A DNA stretch of 5,363 nt. It comes from Comamonadaceae bacterium UBA2334 (GTDB lineage: Bacteria > Pseudomonadota > Gammaproteobacteria > Burkholderiales > Burkholderiaceae_C). The stretch covers positions 1 through 5,363 of the forward strand of contig DDUQ01000075.1 in NCBI GenBank assembly GCA_002344885.1. Reading direction: 5' to 3'. Under the pieces are notes generated by a model. That model saw only the letters and a program-made list of their open reading frames with translations. It made no database searches and was not told the origin of the DNA. How positions within the stretch are numbered: the stretch's first letter is position 1; each line of letters opens with the position of its first letter. This document shows, in pieces, positions 1-5,363 of this stretch. The translations under genes were made by a program, and so were the position numbers.

Positions 1-53
1 GCGTCGGTCTCCAAAACCGAAGGTTGTAGGTTCGATTCCTACTGCCCCTGCCA
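1..53 (+). tRNA. tRNA-Trp (anticodon CCA), 3' portion only
   Basis: This is the 3' two-thirds of a tryptophan tRNA; the acceptor 5' strand and D-arm lie before the window. The anticodon stem TCGGT (4-8) pairs with ACCGA (16-20) around loop CTCCAAA, placing anticodon CCA at 11-13. A 5-nt variable region follows at 21-25. The T-arm GTAGG (26-30) pairs with CCTAC (38-42) around loop TTCGATT. The acceptor 3' strand TGCCCCT (43-49), discriminator G50 and an encoded CCA tail (51-53) complete it. A tRNA-Trp gene just before secE, usually after a tuf gene, is the common arrangement in proteobacteria; the tuf gene itself is out of view. Confidence 0.96.
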
Positions 54-56
54 AAC

Positions 57-84
57 TGCTCTGAGATCAGCATCTCAGCATTTT
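57..84 (+). terminator. Possible intrinsic terminator after tRNA-Trp
   Basis: CTGAGAT (61-67) pairs perfectly with ATCTCAG (72-78) around tetraloop CAGC. TG (57-58) and CA (79-80) can extend the stem across a 2-nt bulge. TTTT follows at 81-84 but is then broken by G. The position, 4 nt after the tRNA 3' end, fits a tRNA terminator or a 3'-trailer processing hairpin. The short T-tract makes strong termination uncertain, so read-through into secE-nusG is plausible. Confidence 0.5.
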
Positions 85-93
85 GATCATCAG

Positions 94-124
94 GCCCACC
101 GAAGTTGCAAAACTTCTGGTGGGC
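94..124 (+). other. Stem-loop with GCAA tetraloop upstream of secE
   Basis: GCCCACC (94-100) pairs with GGTGGGC (118-124), and GAAGTT (101-106) pairs with AACTTC (111-116). Together they form a 13-bp stem interrupted by a single bulged T117 and capped by GCAA (107-110), a GNRA-type tetraloop. Only TT follows, then ACGCG, so it is a weak intrinsic terminator at best. It could serve as a transcription pause or terminator, or as an RNA processing or stability element, in the leader of secE. The pairing is seen directly; the function is inferred. Confidence 0.6.
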
Positions 125-168
125 TTACGCGTCTGAGCTGTCTTGGGCGAGTTTCGAGTTGAAAGTTT

Positions 169-552
169 ATGGCGTCTCCTGAAGTTGAAACCGTTGGCAC
201 GGGCGCGGACAAGGCAAAGCTGGCCGGGGCTGCTGCGCTGTTGCTGGCGGCGTTCGTAGCCTATTACATGTTGGCGAAGCAAGGTGGCCTGGCTCAATGG
301 GCGGCTTTGCTGGTGTGCGTGGCCGCCTCTGTTGCGGTCTTTCTGACTTCCGAATCTGGCAAACGTTTGCTGGCATTCGGACGGGACTCTTACCGCGAAA
401 TTGGCAAGGTGGTCTGGCCTGAGCGGAAAGAGGCCACTCAGATGACTTTGTACGTGTTCGGGTTTGTGCTGGTGATGGCCATTTTTCTGTGGCTGACGGA
501 CAAGACGATTGAGTGGGTGTTTTACGACCTGATTCTGGGATGGAGAAAATGA
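169..552 (+). CDS. secE: Preprotein translocase subunit SecE
   Basis: SecE is the small inner-membrane subunit that clamps and stabilises SecY in the SecYEG protein-export channel. The 127-residue product matches the three-helix proteobacterial form (E. coli SecE is also 127 aa), not the single-helix form of Gram-positives. Hydrophobic segments fall at about residues 18-36, 41-60 and 94-109. The conserved cytosolic amphipathic stretch before the last helix includes RDSYREIGKVVWPERKEA (72-89) with the family WP and R/K-E signature. An in-frame TGA at 160-162 leaves the ATG at 169 as the earliest start. The upstream Shine-Dalgarno is weak (only GAAAG or GAG-like sequence). The stop codon overlaps the nusG start, as expected for the conserved secE-nusG pair. 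Confidence 0.97.
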   Translation: MASPEVETVGTGADKAKLAGAAALLLAAFVAYYMLAKQGGLAQWAALLVCVAASVAVFLTSESGKRLLAFGRDSYREIGKVVWPERKEATQMTLYVFGFVLVMAIFLWLTDKTIEWVFYDLILGWRK

Positions 553-554
553 TG
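542..554 (+). promoter_or_regulatory. nusG ribosome binding site that decides the start
   Basis: GGAG at 542-545 lies inside the last codons of secE. It is 6 nt from the ATG at 552 but only 3 nt from the ATG at 549. Spacing therefore favours 552, so the protein begins MSDQ. The ATG at 540 overlaps the GGAG itself and is unlikely. Translation of nusG is probably coupled to secE. Confidence 0.6.
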
Positions 555-1124
555 TCAGATCAAGTCGGTTCATTGGCTGAGGCCGCAGCGAGTGGCATGC
601 GCTGGTATGTGGTTCATGCTTATTCCGGCATGGAAAAGGCCGTTGAGCGCAACATACAGGAGCGTGTCGCTAATGCCGGCATGCAGGATAAATTCGGCCG
701 CATCCTCGTCCCCACAGAAGAGGTGGTCGAGGTCAAAAATGGCCAGCGTCGCACCACCGAACGCAAGTTTTTTCCCGGCTATGTGCTCGTCGAAATGGTG
801 ATGGACGACGATACCTGGCATCTCGTGAAGCACACGAACAAGGTAACGGGGTTTGTTGGCGGCGCAAAAAACCGCCCGGCACCCATCTCCGACGCTGATT
901 TGCACAAGATCATGTCGCAGATGCAGTCCGGTGTGGACAAGCCCCGCCACAAGGTTGAGTGGGTCATCGGCGAGTACGTCCGTGTCAAGGAAGGCCCGTT
1001 CACCGACTTCAACGGTACGGTTGAAGAGGTCAACTACGAGAAGAACAAGCTGCGTGTGTCCGTGACCATTTTTGGCCGTGCAACGCCTGTCGAACTGGAA
1101 TTCAGTCAGGTCGAAAAAACCTGA
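552..1124 (+). CDS. nusG: Transcription termination/antitermination factor NusG
   Basis: NusG binds RNA polymerase at the beta-prime clamp and beta lobe, suppresses pausing, and links polymerase to Rho or to the leading ribosome through S10. From ATG 552 it is 190 residues, slightly longer than E. coli NusG (181) because of an N-terminal extension of about 15 residues. The NGN domain starts at MRWYVVHAYSGMEKAVERN (16-34) and includes the polymerase-contacting FFPGYVLVEM (73-82). The KOW domain covers about 138-190, with GPFTDFNGTVEEVNYEK (148-164) and the ending IFGRATPVELEFSQVEK (173-189), nearly identical to E. coli from memory. Its ATG shares one base with the secE TGA. Upstream in-frame starts at 513 and 540 exist but lack good Shine-Dalgarno spacing; ATG 549 would add one Met. 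Confidence 0.97.
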   Translation: MSDQVGSLAEAAASGMRWYVVHAYSGMEKAVERNIQERVANAGMQDKFGRILVPTEEVVEVKNGQRRTTERKFFPGYVLVEMVMDDDTWHLVKHTNKVTGFVGGAKNRPAPISDADLHKIMSQMQSGVDKPRHKVEWVIGEYVRVKEGPFTDFNGTVEEVNYEKNKLRVSVTIFGRATPVELEFSQVEKT

Positions 1125-1182
1125 TGTCATTGTCGCAGTGCTTCCGACTCGGCCTGCGGTGTATTTCATGAGTCCTAACCTC

Positions 1183-1225
1183 CGGGGAGCAACGCTGACG
1201 GTGTTGCGCTATCACCCGTAAGGAG
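1183..1225 (+). promoter_or_regulatory. Candidate L1-responsive leader hairpin before rplK, with its RBS
   Basis: In the 108-nt nusG-rplK spacer, CGGG (1183-1186) pairs with CCCG (1215-1218). Inside it GCAAC (1189-1193), extended by G1194-T1202 and C1195-G1201, pairs with GTTGC (1203-1207). The two helices are separated by an asymmetric internal loop: GA on the 5' side and GCTATCA on the 3' side. In E. coli and other bacteria, L1 represses rplK-rplA by binding a leader structure that mimics its 23S rRNA site. The GGGGAG strand opposite a strand ending CACCC resembles that site as I recall it. The basal helix ends one base before TAAGGAG (1219-1225), whose GGAG is 7 nt from the rplK ATG, so bound protein could block initiation. 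No convincing promoter was seen in this spacer. Confidence 0.5.
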
Positions 1226-1232
1226 CAAAAGC

Positions 1233-1664
1233 ATGGCGAAGAAAATCGTCGGCTTTGTCAAGCTGCAAGTGCCAGCTGGTAAAGCCAATCCATCCCCACC
1301 GATCGGCCCGGCATTGGGTCAACGTGGTTTGAACATCATGGAGTTCTGCAAGGCCTTCAACGCCCAGACACAAGGTGTCGAGCCCGGCCTGCCCTTGCCC
1401 GTGGTCATCACGGCCTACGCTGACAAGAGCTTCACGTTCATCATCAAGACGCCGCCCGCCACCACGCTGATCAAGAAAGCGATCAAGCTGGACAAGGGTT
1501 CGTCTGTCCCGCACCTGCAGAAGGTGGGCAAGATCACGCGCGCTCAGCTCGAAGAAATTGCCAGGACCAAAATGAAAGACATGACTGCTGCCGATCTCGA
1601 CGCAGCGGTTCGTACCATCGCGGGTTCAGCACGTTCGATGGGCGTGACTGTGGAGGGCGTGTAA
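1233..1664 (+). CDS. rplK: 50S ribosomal protein L11
   Basis: L11 binds helices 43-44 of 23S rRNA at the GTPase-associated centre. There it contacts elongation factors, is needed for RelA activation, and forms part of the thiostrepton site. The product is 143 residues, the usual bacterial length. The N-terminal domain (about 1-72) carries the proline-rich GKANPSPPIGPALGQRG (16-32), including the P23 and P26 positions tied to thiostrepton sensitivity in other species. The C-terminal RNA-binding domain (about 75-143) includes KTPPATTLIKKA and the ending IAGSARSMGVTVEG. The start MAKK fits the known PrmA methylation targets (N-terminal Ala and Lys residues). AAGGAG 7 nt upstream supports ATG 1233. 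Its TAA abuts the rplA ATG, giving the classic L11 operon. Confidence 0.98.
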   Translation: MAKKIVGFVKLQVPAGKANPSPPIGPALGQRGLNIMEFCKAFNAQTQGVEPGLPLPVVITAYADKSFTFIIKTPPATTLIKKAIKLDKGSSVPHLQKVGKITRAQLEEIARTKMKDMTAADLDAAVRTIAGSARSMGVTVEGV

Positions 1665-2360
1665 ATGGCCAAGCTGACCAAAAAACAGAAAGCCCAAGTC
1701 GGCAAAGTGGACAGCACCAAGCTGTACGGTCTGACGGATGCCTTGTCGCTCGTCAAAGAGTTTGCCAACGCCAAGTTCGACGAATCGATCGATGTCGCTG
1801 TTCAATTGGGCGTCGACGCCAAGAAATCCGACCAGGTGGTGCGTGGTGCCGTCGTGTTGCCTCATGGCACGGGCAAAACCAAACGCGTGGCCGTGTTCGC
1901 ACAGGGTGCCAAGGCTGAAGAAGCCAAGGCGGCGGGTGCTGACATCGTCGGCATGGATGACCTGGCGGCAGAAGTCAAGGCCGGCAACATGAACTTCGAT
2001 GTCGTGATCGCCTCTCCAGACGCGATGCGCATCGTCGGTACCCTGGGTCAGATCCTGGGCCCACGCGGCCTGATGCCCAACCCCAAAGTGGGCACCGTGA
2101 CGCCTGATGTGGCCACAGCCGTGAAGAACGCCAAGGCTGGCCAGGTGCAGTTCCGTGTGGACAAGGCCGGTATCGTGCACGGCACGATCGGTCGTCGTTC
2201 CTTCGATGCTGACAAACTCCAGGGCAACCTGGCGGCGCTGATCGATGCATTGAACAAAGCCAAACCTGCCAGCAGCAAGGGCGTTTACCTGCGCAAAGTG
2301 GCGGTGTCTTCCACGATGGGTGTCGGCGTGCGCGTTGACACACAAACCATCGGTGCCTGA
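1665..2360 (+). CDS. rplA: 50S ribosomal protein L1
   Basis: L1 forms the mobile L1 stalk that guides deacylated tRNA out of the E site, and in many bacteria it also represses the rplK-rplA mRNA. At 231 residues it is close to E. coli L1 (234). Domain I is built from both ends (about 1-67 and 160-231). Domain II is the central insertion and ends with the signature GQILGPRGLMPNPKVGTVT (128-146). FDESIDVAVQLGVD (38-51) is the usual rRNA-binding segment, and the C-terminal STMGVGVRVD is typical. The ATG follows the rplK TAA with no gap, and GGAGG (1652-1656) within rplK is 8 nt upstream, so translation is likely coupled. The last codons overlap a candidate promoter for rplJ. Confidence 0.98.
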   Translation: MAKLTKKQKAQVGKVDSTKLYGLTDALSLVKEFANAKFDESIDVAVQLGVDAKKSDQVVRGAVVLPHGTGKTKRVAVFAQGAKAEEAKAAGADIVGMDDLAAEVKAGNMNFDVVIASPDAMRIVGTLGQILGPRGLMPNPKVGTVTPDVATAVKNAKAGQVQFRVDKAGIVHGTIGRRSFDADKLQGNLAALIDALNKAKPASSKGVYLRKVAVSSTMGVGVRVDTQTIGA

Positions 2361-2363
2361 TAT
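2335..2363 (+). promoter_or_regulatory. Candidate sigma-70 promoter for rplJ-rplL(-rpoB)
   Basis: A perfect -35 hexamer TTGACA (2335-2340) lies in the last codons of rplA. After a 17-nt spacer comes TGATAT (2358-2363), a weak -10 matching 3 of 6 consensus positions. Transcription would begin near 2370, just before the first leader hairpin. E. coli has a comparable major promoter (rplJp) just upstream of rplJ. The -35 and spacing are strong and the -10 is poor, so this is a moderate call. Confidence 0.45.
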
Positions 2364-2592
2364 GTGAGGATTTCGGCGCTGGCCATCTGGCCATTGCCGA
2401 AGTGGTGAGCCCTGATGGTGCCAAGTCGCCGGCAGGGGTCATCCAAGACCGTTGGTGCTGATTTTTTGGGGTCGGCTTAATGTCGCCAACGCAGATGGCG
2501 ATCACCACTGCAGAAGGTTTAAACCTGAAACAGTTGGTCGCTGCAATGAGTGCACCGCAAAAAACATGTGGTGTTTTTTAAAGGAGTAGACC
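2361..2592 (+). promoter_or_regulatory. Structured rplJ leader (L10 leader-like)
   Basis: This 232-nt stretch has no gene but dense pairing. Hairpin 1: TTCGGC (2372-2377) with GCCGAA (2396-2401), plus inner GGCC (2381-2384) with GGCC (2389-2392). Hairpin 2: CCCTG (2410-2414) with CAGGG (2433-2437), plus inner GGTG (2417-2420) with CGCC (2427-2430). Hairpin 3: CGTTGGTG (2450-2457) with CGCCAACG (2484-2491), holding an inner CTGA/TCGG helix (2458-2461 with 2472-2475) and an 8-nt asymmetric bulge (2476-2483). In E. coli and Bacillus, the L10-L7/L12 complex binds a leader RNA of this general shape (a helix broken by a kink-turn or bulge) and represses rplJ-rplL translation. Hairpin 3 is the best candidate for that site. 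Assignment to the L10 leader family is inferred from position and shape. Confidence 0.6.
2553..2579 (+). promoter_or_regulatory. A6/T6 hairpin abutting the rplJ Shine-Dalgarno
   Basis: AAAAAACA (2559-2566) pairs with TGTTTTTT (2572-2579) around loop TGTGG. In an alternative fold, CACC (2553-2556) pairs with GGTG (2570-2573), leaving TTTTTT (2574-2579) as a free tract like a weak intrinsic terminator. AAAGGAG starts at 2580, so either fold sits directly against the rplJ ribosome binding site. The pairings are visible; a regulatory role (initiation control or attenuation) is inferred. Confidence 0.45.
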
Positions 2593-2595
2593 TTG
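2580..2595 (+). promoter_or_regulatory. rplJ ribosome binding site supporting a TTG start
   Basis: AAAGGAG (2580-2586) lies 6 nt before TTG (2593-2595). No ATG or GTG at this point gives the conserved L10 N-terminus; the first in-frame ATG is codon 27, inside the conserved AEYRG region. The strong Shine-Dalgarno therefore decides for a TTG start. Confidence 0.8.
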
Positions 2596-3093
2596 AGTCT
2601 GAATCGCAGTGAGAAGCAAGCAGTCATTGACGAAGTGACCGCACTCGCCGCTAAAGCTCAAACGCTCGTGATGGCGGAGTACCGTGGTATCACGGTCGCT
2701 GACATGACGAAGTTGCGTGTCGATGCCCGCAGCAAAGGCGTGACGCTGAGTGTGTTGAAAAACACCTTGGCTCGCCGAGCAGTGGCAGGCAGCAGCTTTG
2801 AAGTGGCAGTGGACCAGATGACCGGCCCGCTGATCTATGGCTTTTCCGAAGACGCTGTGGCCGCCGCGAAAGTGGTGTCCGACTTTGCGAAGACCAACGA
2901 CAAGTTGGTGATTCGCGCCGGTGTATACGGTGGCAAAGCCCTGGACGTGAACGGCGTGAAGCAATTGGCCAACATCCCGACCAAGGAAGTGTTGCTGGCT
3001 CAGTTGCTGGGCTTGATGCAATCCCCCATTTCGCGCACCGCGCGGGTGCTGGCTGCCGTGGCAGAGAAAAAAGGCGAAGCACAGCCTGCCTGA
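2593..3093 (+). CDS. rplJ: 50S ribosomal protein L10
   Basis: L10 is the base of the ribosomal stalk: its N-terminal domain binds 23S rRNA next to L11 and its C-terminal helix carries L7/L12 dimers. The complex also represses its own mRNA in studied bacteria. The 166-residue product matches the family (E. coli L10 is 165 aa). The N-terminal part shows MSLNRSEKQAVIDEV (1-15), the conserved AEYRGITVADMTKLR (28-42) and SVLKNTLARRA (53-63). The C-terminal alpha-helix LLAQLLGLMQSPISRTARVL, from about residue 134 on, is the L7/L12-binding segment. It starts at TTG, less efficient than ATG, which may matter for stoichiometry with L7/L12. rplL follows after 42 nt in which I see nothing beyond its ribosome binding site. 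Confidence 0.97.
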   Translation: MSLNRSEKQAVIDEVTALAAKAQTLVMAEYRGITVADMTKLRVDARSKGVTLSVLKNTLARRAVAGSSFEVAVDQMTGPLIYGFSEDAVAAAKVVSDFAKTNDKLVIRAGVYGGKALDVNGVKQLANIPTKEVLLAQLLGLMQSPISRTARVLAAVAEKKGEAQPA

Positions 3094-3135
3094 GGCGGAC
3101 TGTTCTTCCCATCCAACTTGTATTAGGAAATCAAA

Positions 3136-3510
3136 ATGGCATTCGATAAAGACGCATTTTTGACCGCGCTGGACAGCATGACGGTCATGGAACTCAACGA
3201 CCTGGTGAAAGCCATCGAAGAGAAGTTTGGTGTGAGCGCAGCTGCCATGGCAGCGCCAGCCGCAGGTGGCGGCGCAGCTGCACCAGCTGCCGAAGAAAAG
3301 ACAGACTTCAACGTGGTCCTGCTGGAAGCCGGCGCCAACAAGGTGTCCGTCATCAAGGCCGTGCGCGAACTGACCGGTCTGGGCCTGAAGGAAGCCAAGG
3401 ATCTGGTCGACGGCGCTCCCAAGACAGTCAAGGAAGCTCTGCCCAAGGCAGACGCCGAAGCTGCGAAGAAGAAGCTGGAAGAAGCTGGCGCCAAGGCCGA
3501 ACTCAAGTAA
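3136..3510 (+). CDS. rplL: 50S ribosomal protein L7/L12
   Basis: L7/L12 is the multicopy stalk protein that recruits translational GTPases (EF-Tu, EF-G, IF2, RF3) and stimulates GTP hydrolysis. The 124-residue product has the three family parts. An N-terminal dimerisation and L10-binding domain (1-34) holds MTVMELNDLVKAIEEKFGV. A flexible Ala/Gly/Pro hinge covers about 35-52. The C-terminal factor-binding domain (about 55-124) holds NKVSVIKAVRELTGLGLKEA (68-87) and KDLVDGAPKTVKEAL. AGGAAA (3125-3130) sits at good spacing before ATG 3136. L7/L12 is needed at four to six copies per ribosome, so it is normally translated more than rplJ; the ATG start here versus TTG for rplJ fits that. The acidic hinge-flanked layout leaves no real alternative identity. 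Confidence 0.98.
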   Translation: MAFDKDAFLTALDSMTVMELNDLVKAIEEKFGVSAAAMAAPAAGGGAAAPAAEEKTDFNVVLLEAGANKVSVIKAVRELTGLGLKEAKDLVDGAPKTVKEALPKADAEAAKKKLEEAGAKAELK

Positions 3511-3518
3511 TCGGTTTC

Positions 3519-3567
3519 AAGCGACAAGGCTGGAGCGTCTCTCTGAGGCCTCCAGCCTTTGCCGCTT
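3519..3567 (+). other. rplL-rpoB spacer stem-loop A (attenuator or RNase III-type candidate)
   Basis: AAGGCTGGAG (3526-3535) pairs perfectly with CTCCAGCCTT (3550-3559) around a 14-nt loop that can itself close by 3 bp. An outer helix AAGCG (3519-3523) with CGCTT (3563-3567) extends it across a small internal loop. It starts 8 nt after the rplL stop. The T-tract is only TTT before G, so it is a weak intrinsic terminator at most. E. coli has both a partial attenuator and an RNase III site between rplL and rpoB. The long duplex with an internal loop fits either; function is inferred. Confidence 0.6.
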
Positions 3568-3574
3568 CCAGGGA

Positions 3575-3610
3575 ACACCCCACAGCGCACGCGTGTGTGC
3601 TGTGGAGTGT
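3575..3610 (+). other. rplL-rpoB spacer stem-loop B
   Basis: CCACAGCGCAC (3580-3590) pairs with GTGTGCTGTGG (3595-3605), 11 bp with one G-T, closed by tetraloop GCGT (3591-3594). A further 4-bp outer helix ACAC (3575-3578) with GTGT (3607-3610) continues it past one C/A mismatch. No T-tract follows, so it is not an intrinsic terminator by itself. It could be a processing site or a stabilising barrier at the 3' end of rplL mRNA. Confidence 0.6.
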
Positions 3611-3643
3611 CTTCTGAACACCCAGTCGAAAGAAGCTTGGTTC

Positions 3644-3726
3644 GGGCAGTGCGCAATGTGCTGCCGTCAGCCAAAAGTTGGTAGAGGCCAACCACCAAGC
3701 GCCCAACCTGACGGCATTGTCCGCCC
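3644..3726 (+). other. rplL-rpoB spacer composite stem-loop C (rpoB leader)
   Basis: TGCCGTCAG (3662-3670) pairs perfectly with CTGACGGCA (3708-3716). Inside it GTTGG (3677-3681) pairs with CCAAC (3688-3692). Outside it CAA (3654-3656) can pair with TTG (3717-3719), and GGGC (3644-3647) with GCCC (3723-3726). The whole domain ends 36 nt before the rpoB Shine-Dalgarno GGAG (3763-3766). It is the largest structured element in the spacer and could act in rpoB expression or mRNA stability; no protein ligand can be assigned from sequence. Confidence 0.55.
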
Positions 3727-3771
3727 AGAACTGTGAAGACGCTGGACTCTTGTCTTAGCCCCGGAGAACCC

Positions 3772-5363
<1,592 letters not shown>

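Noticed and set aside
83..111. Possible promoter for secE (TTGATC, 17 nt, TGCAAA)
   Set aside because: The -10 matches only 3 of 6 and lies within the stem-loop at 94-124; similar matches arise by chance.
513..551. Upstream nusG starts at 513, 540 and 549
   Set aside because: 513 would overlap secE by 40 nt and add residues foreign to NusG; 540 overlaps the GGAG; 549 has only 3-nt spacing. ATG 552 fits best.
1130..1167. Possible promoter in the nusG-rplK spacer (TTGTCG and TATTTC)
   Set aside because: The spacing is about 26 nt, and no other -35/-10 pair near 17 nt was found.
570..1169. 199-codon open frame on the - strand opposite nusG
   Set aside because: It is antisense to a conserved gene and no motif is recognisable.
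1626..2345. 239-codon open frame on the - strand opposite rplA
   Set aside because: It is antisense to a full-length, clearly conserved L1 gene; its His/Arg-rich composition is what the reverse of biased GC-rich codons produces, and no known domain is recognisable.

Overview
This window is a core housekeeping locus: the secE-nusG-rplK-rplA-rplJ-rplL-rpoB cluster of a betaproteobacterium, opening with the 3' part of a tRNA-Trp gene and closing inside rpoB. All seven protein genes are on the + strand. The protein sequences (for example the L7/L12 N-terminus, the L10 opening MSLNRSEK, and RpoB ending in MDQTNPLA) look like Burkholderiales, most likely Comamonadaceae. That placement rests on remembered family sequences, not on a search.

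Layout: tRNA-Trp 3' portion (1-53); a 115-nt spacer with two hairpins; secE (169-552) overlapping nusG by one base; a 108-nt spacer with a candidate L1 operator hairpin; rplK (1233-1664), whose stop codon abuts the rplA start codon (1665-2360); a 232-nt structured rplJ leader with a candidate promoter overlapping the end of rplA; rplJ from a TTG start (2593-3093); a 42-nt spacer; rplL (3136-3510); a 261-nt spacer with three consecutive strong stem-loops; and rpoB (3772 to the window end, about 530 codons, cut by the window at the rifampicin-resistance region). No gap exceeds 300 bases.

Together the genes supply a preprotein translocase subunit (SecE), a transcription elongation factor (NusG), the L1 stalk protein and the GTPase-associated-centre and stalk proteins of the large ribosomal subunit (L11, L10, L7/L12), and the RNA polymerase beta subunit. 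In the relatives where this cluster has been studied, expression is balanced by L1 binding the rplK leader, by the L10-L7/L12 complex binding the rplJ leader, and by attenuation or RNA processing between rplL and rpoB. The three non-coding spacers here each hold RNA structure at the matching positions.

I found no mobile element, CRISPR array, foreign gene or novel protein system. The points most worth a second look are all in the non-coding RNA: the rplA-end promoter placed just before a 5' hairpin, the multi-hairpin rplJ leader with mutually exclusive pairings, and the triple stem-loop between rplL and rpoB.
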